Assembly (NCBI GenBank): GCA_004213885.1
Contig: SGYL01000011.1
Location: forward strand, 1-58,166
Source of the DNA: Alphaproteobacteria bacterium
GTDB taxonomy: Bacteria; Pseudomonadota; Alphaproteobacteria; Puniceispirillales; Marisalimonadaceae
DNA: 58,166 nucleotides
Direction of reading: 5' to 3'
Positions 43,808 to 52,301 of the stretch are shown in pieces. A model generated the notes under the pieces. It saw nothing but the letters and a program-made list of their open reading frames with translations. It was not told where the DNA came from and searched no databases. Positions within the stretch are counted from its first letter, which is position 1. Each line of letters opens with the position of its first letter. Made by a program: the position numbers and the translations under genes.

Positions 43808-44505
43808 TCATAATATTTTACTTTATCGCTATTTATAAGTTCAACTATCTTTTGTGGTATTTTTAGACCATTTTGAACTTCAGCGTCTCTTCCTTTTTCT
43901 ATTTCTGCAACTCTTTGAACTTTTATTGCAATCTCATCAATCCTTTCGAATGGAACAACTGCAACACCATCTATATCTCCAACAATTAAATCACCAGATT
44001 TAACAGACATACCTCCAATTGTAATAGGAAAACCAATTTTTGCAGGCCCGCTATTATAAGGTGAATTTGGATTTATTCCTGTACAAAAACAAGGAACTTT
44101 TGTTTCAATCACTCCATTATAATCTCTTATAGGTCCATCTGTCACAATTGCTTTCCCACCATTATTTCTTATCATGCCAATTATACTGTCGCCTACAGAT
44201 GCTGTTTCTTGCCAACCGTTAACAGTGTTAACTATTATATCATTAGTTTTGATTTCATTTAAGACGATTTGCATACCTAAAACGTCAGCAGCACCACTAT
44301 CAACAGTTAGAGCAGAGCCAACTACATGAAGTTTTTTATCTGAATCATCTAACAGTTTAATATTGCCATTTAGTGCAGCATAACCTTCAAGTGCGTCGCA
44401 TATAAAGCCAGTTGGAACATTGTTAAATAATGCTATCTGTTCCGACGTAGGTTTTTTTTCTGGTTTAATTTTTTTTATTTGAATTAATGGTGGGTTTTCA
44501 ATCAT
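43804..44505 (-). CDS. RraA-family protein (HMG/CHA aldolase or oxaloacetate decarboxylase-like)
   Basis: A 233-aa protein with the RraA active-site pattern: GDSIIGMIRNNGGKAIVTDG, then PIRDYNGV (Arg-Asp pair) and VGDIDGVAVVP. Despite its name the family includes 4-hydroxy-4-methyl-2-oxoglutarate aldolases from aromatic degradation and oxaloacetate decarboxylases, besides the RNase E regulator. At 233 aa it is longer than E. coli RraA (161 aa), favouring a metabolic role. It is divergent from the hydroxyacid-oxidase-like gene. Confidence 0.88.
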   Translation of the reverse strand: MIENPPLIQIKKIKPEKKPTSEQIALFNNVPTGFICDALEGYAALNGNIKLLDDSDKKLHVVGSALTVDSGAADVLGMQIVLNEIKTNDIIVNTVNGWQETASVGDSIIGMIRNNGGKAIVTDGPIRDYNGVIETKVPCFCTGINPNSPYNSGPAKIGFPITIGGMSVKSGDLIVGDIDGVAVVPFERIDEIAIKVQRVAEIEKGRDAEVQNGLKIPQKIVELINSDKVKYYD

Positions 44506-44583
44506 TTTTTACCTTTTTATTTTTACAAATTAATTTTTTGATAATATTAATATTATATAAACTTTATTAAAAACCAATTCTAT

Positions 44584-45765
44584 ATGAAAAATTTAATGGA
44601 CAAATATCCAAGAGTTCTTGATTTGCTTCAAAAAGCAAAAAAAAGGTTACCTCATTTTGCTTCTGAGTATCTTTTTTCTGGAACAGGTTATGATCTTGCA
44701 ATAAAAAATAACACAGAGATTTTAAAAAATATTTTTCTCACTCCAAAATATGTTCAAGGTGTGGTTGAGCCAAACTTAAAAGTTAATTTGTTTGGTGATA
44801 TATATGATGCTCCATTTGGTGTTGCTCCAGTTGGTTTAACGGGTTTGATTTGGCCTCGTGCTGAAAAATATTTGGCAAAAATGTCAGTAAAAAACAATAT
44901 CCCTTTTGCATTATCAACAGTTGCTTGTGCATCTATAGAGGATACGGCAAAACATTTAGATGGAAGAGGATGGTTTCAACTTTATCCACCAGATGACAAG
45001 TCAATTCGAAATGACTTACTAAAAAGAGCTAAAAATTCAAATTATAAAGTGCTAGTTGTTACGGCTGATATTCCGGCATCGAGTAGAAGAGAAAGGTTAC
45101 GATTAGCAGGCGTGTCTGTTCCTCCAAAAAATAACTTAAGAACATTTTACCATGCTGCAATTAGACCTTCATGGTCTTTTCAAACTTTGACAAATGGATT
45201 GCCAAAATTTGGAACAATGGATCAGTATATGGATGGAAATTGGCACGGGACAAAAAAAGTCAAAGCTGGTTTTGCTGGAAGTCAAATGAAAAGATTTTTG
45301 GATTGGGATTATTTAAAGGAAGTAAAAGATATTTGGAAAGGACCAGTTGTATTAAAGGGTATTATGCATTCAGATGATGCAGTAAAAGCCTCTAGAATTA
45401 TTGACTGCATTTATTTATCTAATCATGGTGGTAGACAACTTGATTTAGCTCCAAGCCCTATACAAATACTTCCAGAAGTTAGAAAAAGCCTAAAAAAAGA
45501 TTTTCCTATTATTATTGATAGTGGGTTTTATTCTGGGCAAGATATGTGTAAAGCAATCATGTTAGGAGCAAACTTTGTGATGACTGGTAGACCATTTTTT
45601 ATTGGCATAGCTGCTCTTGGAGAAATAGGTGCTCAGCATGTTCACGACATAATAAAAGATGAAATACAAAATGTAATGGAGCAAGTTTGTTGCAAAGATA
45701 TTAAAAGTTTACCAAAAGAAAAACTATCTATTAATAATAATTATTACCTCAAAGATTTAAATTAA
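44584..45765 (+). CDS. FMN-dependent alpha-hydroxyacid dehydrogenase/oxidase-like protein
   Basis: A 393-aa TIM-barrel flavoprotein of the lactate dehydrogenase/glycolate oxidase family. The catalytic histidine lies in YLSNHGGRQLDL (near residue 281), the FMN lysine in VVLKGI, and the Arg region in SSRRERLRL. The phosphate-binding DGGVRRGxD motif reads DSGFYSGQD, losing both arginines, and QLY is followed by PPDD. It may be a divergent hydroxyacid oxidase with altered FMN contacts. It converges with the ThDP enzyme with a 4-bp overlap. Confidence 0.87.
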   Translation: MKNLMDKYPRVLDLLQKAKKRLPHFASEYLFSGTGYDLAIKNNTEILKNIFLTPKYVQGVVEPNLKVNLFGDIYDAPFGVAPVGLTGLIWPRAEKYLAKMSVKNNIPFALSTVACASIEDTAKHLDGRGWFQLYPPDDKSIRNDLLKRAKNSNYKVLVVTADIPASSRRERLRLAGVSVPPKNNLRTFYHAAIRPSWSFQTLTNGLPKFGTMDQYMDGNWHGTKKVKAGFAGSQMKRFLDWDYLKEVKDIWKGPVVLKGIMHSDDAVKASRIIDCIYLSNHGGRQLDLAPSPIQILPEVRKSLKKDFPIIIDSGFYSGQDMCKAIMLGANFVMTGRPFFIGIAALGEIGAQHVHDIIKDEIQNVMEQVCCKDIKSLPKEKLSINNNYYLKDLN

Positions 45766-47426
45766 ATTTGATCGAATCTTTTGCCAGGCAATACCATTTC
45801 TTGACCAGTTTTTACGTGGAGTAAACTTGGTAGATTTTTTTCGTCTGACCATTTTTTTGCAGTTTTGAATTTATCAATAAATTCGTCTGTTTTATTTACT
45901 GTGATACCAATGCCACCCATAGCATCAGCAAATTTTGCAAAATCAGGATTTTTTAATCCAGTATGTTTATATTTACCTTGATAATTTTTATGTTGATGCA
46001 TCCGGATAGTGCCATACATCTCATTATCAACGACTATGATTACTATGCCAGCATTGAATTGGACCGCAGTGGCAAATTCGTTATGTGTCATTTGAAAACA
46101 ACCATCACCTGCAAATGCAATAACATTTGAATTTTTAAATCTTAATTTCGCAGCGATTGCTGCAGGAACACCATAACCCATTGACCCTGAAATCGGTGCT
46201 AATTGAGTTTGTGTTTGTGTAAATCTTAACAATCTATGAACCCAAATAGCGTAATTACCAGCACCATTGGTAATTATTGTATTTTCATCAATTTCAGATT
46301 TTAATTCCCTAATGCTCCTTGTTAAGTCCACTCCAGAATTAGGTGAAAGTAAATTTTGATCTCCCCATTCCAAATAGTTTTTATGTAAATTATCACAATT
46401 ATTTTCTTTCTTGAAGAAATCTGTATTACTTAAATTTTCAATTGTATTTTTTAAACTTTCAATGAAATTAATTGGATTAGAAACTATTCCAAGATTAGGT
46501 TTGTAAATCTTGCCTATTTCTTCTGGCCCAGGGTGAATGTGAGCAATAAACTTTTTATTTTCAGGTATCTCTAAAAGCGTAAAAGCTTGGGATGGGTTTT
46601 CACTTAGCCTATTTCCCAATAAAGTTATAAAATCACTTTCCTTAATATTTTTAATAACTTCAGGGTTTACTCCAAGCCCGAGATCCCCGGCATAATTTTT
46701 GTGTAGGTTATTAAAAAAACTTTGTCTTCTATGAGAAGTGTATACAGGAACGTTTGTAAGTTCTGAAACTTTTTCAAGATTTAATGCAGCTTCTTTAGAC
46801 CAAACCGAACCACCCACAATAATAACAGGATTTTTTGAAGATTTTAATTGTTCAATATATGTTGCTAAGTCTTCATTAGTTGGTCCTGACTTTGGAACAG
46901 TTACAAAATCAATAGGTTTTTCGTCAACTTCATCTCGCAACATGTCTTCTGGCAATGTTATGATTACTGGGCCTGGTCTGCCACTTAAACTAGTATGAAA
47001 TGCTCGTGAAAGAATTTCAGGAATTCTTTGTGCGTCCTGAATTTCAAATACCATTTTACATATACCACCAAAAAATTGTTGATAATCTACTTCTTGAAAA
47101 GCATCTCTTGAAAACATTTTTCTTTCAACTTGGCCAACAAACATTATTAAAGGGGTACTATCTTGTTGAGCTATGTGTATTCCAGATGCTGCGTTTGTTG
47201 CGCCAGGACCTCTTGTTACAAATGCAATTCCAGGACGTCCTGTGAGCTTGCCGTCTGCTTCTGCCATGATAGAAGCGCCACCCTCATGTTTACATAAAAT
47301 TGTTTCAATTGAAGTATCTTGTAATCCATTCATGACAGACAAATAACTCTCCCCAGGAACACAAAAAACTCGTTCCACATTTTGTTTTTCTAAAATCTTA
47401 ACGATTAATGTTCCGGCTTCAATCAT
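45762..47426 (-). CDS. thiamine diphosphate enzyme, acetolactate synthase-like
   Basis: A 554-aa ThDP-dependent enzyme with the three standard domains. The activating glutamate is Glu48 in CKHEGGASIMAE, GPGATNAASG follows, and the ThDP/Mg motif is GDGCFQM through DNEMYGTI. It is a catabolic ALS-like protein, lacking an adjacent regulatory subunit (IlvH). Possible reactions are decarboxylation or carboligation of a 2-oxoacid, which would link with the hydroxyacid-oxidase-like gene convergent to it. The exact reaction is not readable. Confidence 0.9.
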   Translation of the reverse strand: MIEAGTLIVKILEKQNVERVFCVPGESYLSVMNGLQDTSIETILCKHEGGASIMAEADGKLTGRPGIAFVTRGPGATNAASGIHIAQQDSTPLIMFVGQVERKMFSRDAFQEVDYQQFFGGICKMVFEIQDAQRIPEILSRAFHTSLSGRPGPVIITLPEDMLRDEVDEKPIDFVTVPKSGPTNEDLATYIEQLKSSKNPVIIVGGSVWSKEAALNLEKVSELTNVPVYTSHRRQSFFNNLHKNYAGDLGLGVNPEVIKNIKESDFITLLGNRLSENPSQAFTLLEIPENKKFIAHIHPGPEEIGKIYKPNLGIVSNPINFIESLKNTIENLSNTDFFKKENNCDNLHKNYLEWGDQNLLSPNSGVDLTRSIRELKSEIDENTIITNGAGNYAIWVHRLLRFTQTQTQLAPISGSMGYGVPAAIAAKLRFKNSNVIAFAGDGCFQMTHNEFATAVQFNAGIVIIVVDNEMYGTIRMHQHKNYQGKYKHTGLKNPDFAKFADAMGGIGITVNKTDEFIDKFKTAKKWSDEKNLPSLLHVKTGQEMVLPGKRFDQI

Positions 47427-47440
47427 ATTAAATCCTCATT

Positions 47441-47815
47441 TTATTTGAATTTTTCTCTGTAAGGAGAGTTATCAGGCATCATATCCAAAGACACGTCTAG
47501 TATCAAATTATAAAGTAGATACGAAGATAAAGTTTTTCCGTGTCTATCTAGACGAAGAGAACTGTTAACACCACCTCCAAGAGCATTTCGAATAACAAAG
47601 TTTAAAGCCATTAAATTTGGTAATTCATATCTTTTTACGCTTGTAGCGCCAAAATGCTTAAAAATAGATAAGATCGTATCTTCTGTTGCATTTGTCTGTA
47701 TATTTTTCCAACCAACTTTATTATATGCAATTAAAGAAACATTCGATACATCTCCTTTGTCTCCAGCTCTGCCATGAGCTATAGAATGAACAGGTAGTTG
47801 TATTGTTTTTAACAT
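47441..47815 (-). CDS. AtuA-associated C-terminal ferredoxin-like domain protein
   Basis: A 124-aa protein with HSIAHGRAGDKGDVSNVSLIA, the hallmark of the C-terminal domain of AtuA/DUF1446 proteins, and FVIRNALGGGVNSSLRLD. It is encoded separately here, 69 bp downstream of the gene for the large AtuA domain. The two domains are single-chain in many other bacteria. A Shine-Dalgarno AGGA (in ATTAGGATT, minus strand, about 47820-47828) supports the start. Confidence 0.9.
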   Translation of the reverse strand: MLKTIQLPVHSIAHGRAGDKGDVSNVSLIAYNKVGWKNIQTNATEDTILSIFKHFGATSVKRYELPNLMALNFVIRNALGGGVNSSLRLDRHGKTLSSYLLYNLILDVSLDMMPDNSPYREKFK

Positions 47816-47855
47816 TTTAATCCTAATTTAAACTTCAAATTGAATCTTAATTTAA

Positions 47856-47867
47856 TTAACATGTTAA
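47856..47867. promoter_or_regulatory. 12-bp perfect palindrome between the two AtuA-domain genes
   Basis: TTAACATGTTAA is a perfect palindrome in the 69-bp gap between the AtuA large-domain gene and its small partner. It could be an operator or part of a weak hairpin. The surroundings are A/T only, so chance is possible. Confidence 0.25.
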
Positions 47868-47884
47868 GTTAAATCAAGAATTAA

Positions 47885-49246
47885 TTAAATTATTTCTATA
47901 TTTATCTGCGGTTCGACAATTTTTCTATCTATTAAGATTGATGCAGTTGACGTTTCTTTAGTAATCGATGTTCTCGCCCCACCTCCTGCTGAAGGGCCAG
48001 AACAATAAAGAGAGTAAGTTTCAGCTACAAACTGTTCGGCATCTTCTTTTTTTTCAAAAAAGCCTGCTGATCTAATCCTATAATCTCCGTCTACATTATT
48101 GTAGTAATTTGTTTGTTCACTGGATGAAAAATGAACGGAGCCTGCACCAATAATATCAAATCTAGTTTTGCCTTGTAATCCAATTTTTTGGATTCTTTTT
48201 TCAATAACTTCTATAGCTAATTTAGCTCTTTGAAGTGCGTTTGGTCCAGCATAACTCATTTCAGCCTCTCCCATAAATCCACTTTCAGAGCAAATAGTAG
48301 CTTTTAAAAGCTCTGGTTTTTTGTGACCTACGGCGCCTTTAACTAATACCTTATTAGGTTCTTTTTCTAACAAATTTAGCTCAGACATGTCTGCAACTAC
48401 GTCTGGAACAATATACTGATTAGGATTATGTGTTTCATAGAGTAATTGTTCAGTTATTGTGGCTTTATTAACTAATCCTCCAGTGTTTTTAGGTTTAGTA
48501 ATAAAAAAATCCCCGTTTTCATGGAATTCTGCAATTGGAAAACCAACATTAAACAAGTCTGGAACGTCTTTAAAACCTGGATCAGCAAAATAGGCACCAG
48601 TTACTTGTGCTCCACATTCCAAAAGGTGTCCACAGATGGTTCCGGAAGAAAGCATATCTAAATTTTTTGCATCCCAATCGAATTCGTGAATTAAAGGACC
48701 TAAAGCAAGTGCGCTGTCAACTGACCTTCCAACAATTACAATATCTACATCTTTTTTTAATGCATTAGCTATTGGAAAGGCACCTAAATAAACATTAGCT
48801 GCTGTAATTTTTGAGTTTTTTATATCTAGACCTTCCATGGTGGGGGAATTTAGAATATCTTTTTCACTCACATAATTTAGAATATCGTCTCCTAGAACTA
48901 CTGCAATTTTGGGCTTTCTAATTTTTTTTTCTATTGCTATTTCAACTATTCTTTTAGCTGCTCCCAAGGGATTTGCCGCTCCCATATTTGAGATGATTTT
49001 TATTTTATGCTCTAAACAGTCTTCTAATACTGGCTTTATGTAATAGTCTAAATATGGAGAATAACCTTTAGTATCATCATTAATTCTATATTGTTGTGCA
49101 ATAGCAAGGGTTCTTTCTGCTAACACTTCGAACATTAGATATTTCGGTTCGTTAATGCTTTTGAAATCTTCAACAATAGGAATTGATGCATCATATCTAT
49201 CACCAGCAAAACCAGCACCACAACCTATATAAACTTTTTTTGACAT
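47885..49246 (-). CDS. AtuA/DUF1446-family protein, large domain
   Basis: The product is about 453 aa from ATG 49246; an in-frame ATG at 49264 adds six residues. YIGCGAGFAGDRYDAS is the family N-terminus, followed by NMGAANPLGAAKRI, IVGRSVDSALALGPLIHEF and GAGSVHFSSSEQ. AtuA is required in Pseudomonas for acyclic terpene (citronellol/geraniol) use, but its reaction is not settled, and homologues are widespread without terpene genes. No geranyl-CoA carboxylase is in the window, so a terpene pathway is not supported here. The small C-terminal domain is the next gene. Confidence 0.9.
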   Translation of the reverse strand: MSKKVYIGCGAGFAGDRYDASIPIVEDFKSINEPKYLMFEVLAERTLAIAQQYRINDDTKGYSPYLDYYIKPVLEDCLEHKIKIISNMGAANPLGAAKRIVEIAIEKKIRKPKIAVVLGDDILNYVSEKDILNSPTMEGLDIKNSKITAANVYLGAFPIANALKKDVDIVIVGRSVDSALALGPLIHEFDWDAKNLDMLSSGTICGHLLECGAQVTGAYFADPGFKDVPDLFNVGFPIAEFHENGDFFITKPKNTGGLVNKATITEQLLYETHNPNQYIVPDVVADMSELNLLEKEPNKVLVKGAVGHKKPELLKATICSESGFMGEAEMSYAGPNALQRAKLAIEVIEKRIQKIGLQGKTRFDIIGAGSVHFSSSEQTNYYNNVDGDYRIRSAGFFEKKEDAEQFVAETYSLYCSGPSAGGGARTSITKETSTASILIDRKIVEPQINIEII

Positions 49247-49310
49247 TATTACATAATTGAACATAATTTATTTTATGTAAAATTGTTTTTAATTTAGATT
49301 GGAGATGTTT

Positions 49311-50051
49311 ATGTCAAAAATAGCTGTTGTTACTGGTGCTGGTACTGGTGTAGGTCAAGTTGTGGCAAAAAAGCTGTCTGAAGATGGAATGAGCGTTATG
49401 CTTGTTGGAAGAAGGCTTGAAAAACTAGAAGAAACAAAAGCTATTTGTGCAGATAATGTTGAGATATTCTCTTTAGATGTTAGTAAGCCTGATGATGTTG
49501 AAAAATTCTATAAAAATATTGAGAGTACATATGGTAGGTTAGACGTTCTTTTTAATAACGCAGGAGTAGGTATTCCTGCAAAGACTATGGATCAGATATC
49601 ATTTGATGAATGGAAGTATGTTGTTGATATAAACCTTAATGGGATGTTTTTGTGTGCAAAATACGCTTTTGATTTAATGAAGAGACAAAATCCTCAAGGT
49701 GGAAGAATTATTAATAATGGTAGTGTCTCATCTATGACGCCTAGGCCAGGTTCAATTGCATATACATCAACAAAGCACGCAATTACTGGCATGACAAAAA
49801 CAATTTCCCTAGATGGTAGACCTTTTAAAATTGTATGTAGTCAAATAGATATTGGTAACGCTGAAACACCTATGACTCAAAGAATGAAAGAAGGTGTTCC
49901 TCAAGCCACAGGTAAAACTTCTATAGAGCCAGTGTTTGACGCCAATTACATTGCAGATGCAATATCTTCTATCTGCAAAATGCCATTAAACACAAATGTT
50001 TTAAACATGACAATTATGGCTAATGACATGCCATTTGTTGGAAGAGGATAA
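49311..50051 (+). CDS. SDR-family oxidoreductase
   Basis: The product is about 246 aa starting at the ATG at 49311, preceded by GGAG at 49301-49304. An upstream ATG at 49305 is too close to that ribosome site. Motifs: TGAGTGVGQVVA (cofactor), NNAGVGIPA, catalytic Ser in NNGSVSS, and YTSTK. It is a classical NAD(P)-dependent alcohol/ketone dehydrogenase of unknown substrate. It converges on the 3-hydroxyisobutyrate-dehydrogenase-like gene with 2 bp between the stops. Confidence 0.9.
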   Translation: MSKIAVVTGAGTGVGQVVAKKLSEDGMSVMLVGRRLEKLEETKAICADNVEIFSLDVSKPDDVEKFYKNIESTYGRLDVLFNNAGVGIPAKTMDQISFDEWKYVVDINLNGMFLCAKYAFDLMKRQNPQGGRIINNGSVSSMTPRPGSIAYTSTKHAITGMTKTISLDGRPFKIVCSQIDIGNAETPMTQRMKEGVPQATGKTSIEPVFDANYIADAISSICKMPLNTNVLNMTIMANDMPFVGRG

Positions 50052-50052
50052 G

Positions 50053-50074
50053 GTTATAAAATTTTTTTAATAAC
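50053..50074. terminator. AT-rich convergent hairpin
   Basis: GTTAT at 50053-50057 and ATAAC at 50070-50074 enclose a run of A then T; the pairing extends with one bulge to about nine pairs. It lies between the stops of two convergent genes, overlaps the end of the minus-strand one, and could serve both directions. The stem is mostly A/T, so its strength is doubtful. Confidence 0.35.
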
Positions 50075-50935
50075 TGGGAAGTAAAGATCTCCATAGCCTT
50101 CATCAATTGCTTTAGAAAATAAATAGTTAATCGTAGTGCTTCCAGGTGTGCTTAATCCCATTTGATTAGCCATTTCTAGAGCATAAGATAAATCTTTTTG
50201 AGCGTATTTTACTGAGAATGCTGGGTTAGGGAAATTATCTTGTACAATACTCTTTAAACCATGATTTTTAAGAGCAAAACTGTCACCAGAACAATTAGAA
50301 ATGTTTTTAAATAATGTTTCCGTATCAATTTTATAATGTTCGGCAATTTTTGATGCTTCTGTGAGTGCTAAAACATTTTGAAAAAGTATCATATTATTTA
50401 TTATTTTTGTAAATTGGCCAGTCCCAACAGGTCCACAATGCATAATATCCGAGCCCATTAGTTCAAGAATTGGTTTTATTTTCTTAAAAAGATCATTGGT
50501 GGCACCTACCATTATTGCTAATGTGCCATCAATCGCAGCTTGTCGGGTTCTGGCTATTGGTGCATCTGCAATAAAGGCGTCTTTTATTTTAAGATCTTTT
50601 TCTAATTTAAGCATTAAATCAGGTTGAGATGTTGACATATCAATAATGATTTGATTTTTCCTGATGAAAGACATTACATTCTCTTTATAGTAGAGATGCT
50701 CAACATGTTTTCCACCAGGTAGACAGGTAATAATTAAGTCATTTGTTTTAAATATTTCTTCAATATTTGAGGCTTGTTTCAAATTCATCTTTTTTAGAGT
50801 ACTTAATTTGCCATTATCGATGTCAAATCCTTGAGGAGACAATTCTTTATACTTTGTTAAATTTTTGAACATAGGCATTCCCATAACACCTAATCCTATA
50901 AATCCAACGGTATTAATTTTTATATTTTTTTGCAT
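50054..50935 (-). CDS. NAD(P)-dependent beta-hydroxyacid dehydrogenase (3-hydroxyisobutyrate dehydrogenase family)
   Basis: A 293-aa protein with GFIGLGVMGMPMFKNL (Rossmann), the DMSTSQPD substrate motif, and GPVGTGQFTKIINNM, whose Lys is the catalytic residue. This family includes 3-hydroxyisobutyrate and tartronate-semialdehyde dehydrogenases/reductases. The ThDP enzyme nearby might make a semialdehyde substrate, but that is speculation from proximity. Confidence 0.9.
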   Translation of the reverse strand: MQKNIKINTVGFIGLGVMGMPMFKNLTKYKELSPQGFDIDNGKLSTLKKMNLKQASNIEEIFKTNDLIITCLPGGKHVEHLYYKENVMSFIRKNQIIIDMSTSQPDLMLKLEKDLKIKDAFIADAPIARTRQAAIDGTLAIMVGATNDLFKKIKPILELMGSDIMHCGPVGTGQFTKIINNMILFQNVLALTEASKIAEHYKIDTETLFKNISNCSGDSFALKNHGLKSIVQDNFPNPAFSVKYAQKDLSYALEMANQMGLSTPGSTTINYLFSKAIDEGYGDLYFPVIKKIL

Positions 50936-51055
50936 AATTTGATCCCTAAATTTCTCTTAGGTTGATATTAACTATAGTTTTGAATTTTAAAATTTTTATT
51001 TTTAAATATCTTCTTAAGAGAAGTTTATAGATTTATATCATTATATGAAACTATA

Positions 51056-51071
51056 TTAGGAAATATCCTAA
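51056..51071. repeat. palindrome TAGGA-N4-TCCTA, copy 2
   Basis: TTAGGA, AATA, TCCTAA with 6-bp arms lies in the intergenic region between the 3-hydroxyisobutyrate-dehydrogenase-like gene (minus) and the YciI-like gene (plus). Same core as 38829-38846 and 52299-52312. Confidence 0.6.
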
Positions 51072-51143
51072 CAATATATGAGCCTTTATTTGTTTAAAAT
51101 GATTGGTGATATGATAATAAAAGCACTTTTTAAATAAGCAACT

Positions 51144-51224
51144 ATGATTATTGACACATTAATTGGTATGATTTTAGATATTTTTGTGAATTGTTTTTAT
51201 TATAGAAAAAGAGAAAGTGAGTAA
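51144..51224 (+). CDS. possible 26-residue membrane micropeptide upstream of YciI-like gene
   Basis: ATG at 51144 opens 26 codons ending in TAA at 51222-51224, 3 bp before the YciI-like start. The peptide begins MIIDTLIGMILDIFVNCFYY and ends in a short charged tail, resembling a small single-pass membrane protein. No Shine-Dalgarno is visible before it. It also overlaps a TTGACA at 51151-51156 that could be a promoter element for the next gene. It may be a chance ORF. Confidence 0.2.
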   Translation: MIIDTLIGMILDIFVNCFYYRKRESE

Positions 51225-51227
51225 ATT

Positions 51228-51620
51228 ATGACTGAGCCAAAAGTAACAAAACAAGACATCTTAAATGCTTCAAGCCAAATGTTAAACAAAGACTTGTATG
51301 TGGTCTTTACTAAGCCCACAAAAGGTTTAGGACCTGTTATGGAAAATATTGACGAGCATTTAAAATTTCAAGTTTCCTTAGAGGAAAAGGGTATTATGTT
51401 TGGGGCAGGCCCATTTTGGGAAGATAATGAGATAGATTGGGCTGGTGAAGGCATGGTTATTATAAGAGCAAATTCTTTGTCAGAGGCCAAAGAAATAGCT
51501 GCGACTGATCCTATGCATAAATCTGGAGCAAGATCATTTACAGTTAAACCTTGGCTTTTAAATGAAGGTACGGTAAATTTATCTATAAATTATTCAAATG
51601 GAAATTTTACTTTAAAATAA
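51228..51620 (+). CDS. YciI-like family protein
   Basis: A 130-aa protein with a dimeric alpha/beta-barrel YCII-type fold. Recognisable parts are the LYVVFTKPT strand, LKFQVSLEEKGIMFGAGPFW, and the AKEIAATDPMHKSGARSFTVKPW C-terminal region; the His/Asp pair (DPMHK) is the usual putative active site. Biochemical function is unknown for most members. The flavin reductase gene follows 18 bp downstream, so the two likely form an operon. Confidence 0.88.
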   Translation: MTEPKVTKQDILNASSQMLNKDLYVVFTKPTKGLGPVMENIDEHLKFQVSLEEKGIMFGAGPFWEDNEIDWAGEGMVIIRANSLSEAKEIAATDPMHKSGARSFTVKPWLLNEGTVNLSINYSNGNFTLK

Positions 51621-51638
51621 TAAATTTTAGGAGTTATT

Positions 51639-52301
51639 ATGCATTATGATTGTGTTAATGGAAGTCACGGTTTGCCTCATGATCCTTTTAAGGCCATTGT
51701 GGCCCCAAGGCCTATTGGCTGGATTGGGTCTAAGGGTAACTCAGGAGTTCAAAATCTAGCTCCTTATAGTTACTTTAATGCCGTTGCTGACAAACCCCAT
51801 TTTGTTATGTTTTCATCAGTTGGAATAAAAGATAGTGTTAAAAATATTGAAGAAACTGGGGTATTTACTTTCTCTTTGGCTACAGAAAAGCTCTTTAATG
51901 CGATGAATGGCAGTTCAGTGCCAGCTAATTACGAAATTGATGAATTTAAATTAACTAATTTACCTTATGTTCAGGGCAAATTTGTGGATGCCCCTTATGT
52001 AAAGGATAGTCCAGCAGCATTAGAATGTGAATATTGGAAAACTGTTGATATGCCGGGTGCTGATAGAGGAAATGGTAAGGGGACATATGTTATTTTTGGG
52101 AAGGTTTTAGGTGTTTATATTGATGATGAATTCATTGAAGATGGTTTCTTTAATGCTTCAAAGGCTAGACCTTTGGTTAGATTAGGTTACATGAATTATG
52201 GTGTTGTTGGTGAAGAAAATACTTTTGCTAAAAACAGGCCACAATTAGATGAAAAAGGAAACCTTCTTGAAGTAAATGAATGGGACGGTGTTTATAGATA
52301 G
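51639..52301 (+). CDS. flavin reductase-like FMN-binding split-barrel protein
   Basis: A 220-aa protein with FKAIVAPRPIGWIGSKG, NLAPYSYFNAVADKPH and TFSLATEKLFNAMN, typical of the DIM6/NTAB flavin reductase-like family. It may reduce free FMN/FAD or act on bound flavin, and could supply reduced flavin to the HpaB-type monooxygenase 44 kb away, though nothing but function links them. A ribosome site (TAGGAG, about 51629) precedes the ATG. Confidence 0.88.
   Translation: MHYDCVNGSHGLPHDPFKAIVAPRPIGWIGSKGNSGVQNLAPYSYFNAVADKPHFVMFSSVGIKDSVKNIEETGVFTFSLATEKLFNAMNGSSVPANYEIDEFKLTNLPYVQGKFVDAPYVKDSPAALECEYWKTVDMPGADRGNGKGTYVIFGKVLGVYIDDEFIEDGFFNASKARPLVRLGYMNYGVVGEENTFAKNRPQLDEKGNLLEVNEWDGVYR

Noticed and set aside
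47441-49246. Acyclic terpene (citronellol/geraniol) degradation
   Set aside because: AtuA homologues are present but no geranyl-CoA carboxylase, AtuB-H set or citronellyl genes are in the window.
51151-51180. Sigma-70 promoter before the YciI-like gene
   Set aside because: TTGACA at 51151 has only a poor -10 (TAGATA) at an 18-bp spacing; kept as a mention, not a feature.
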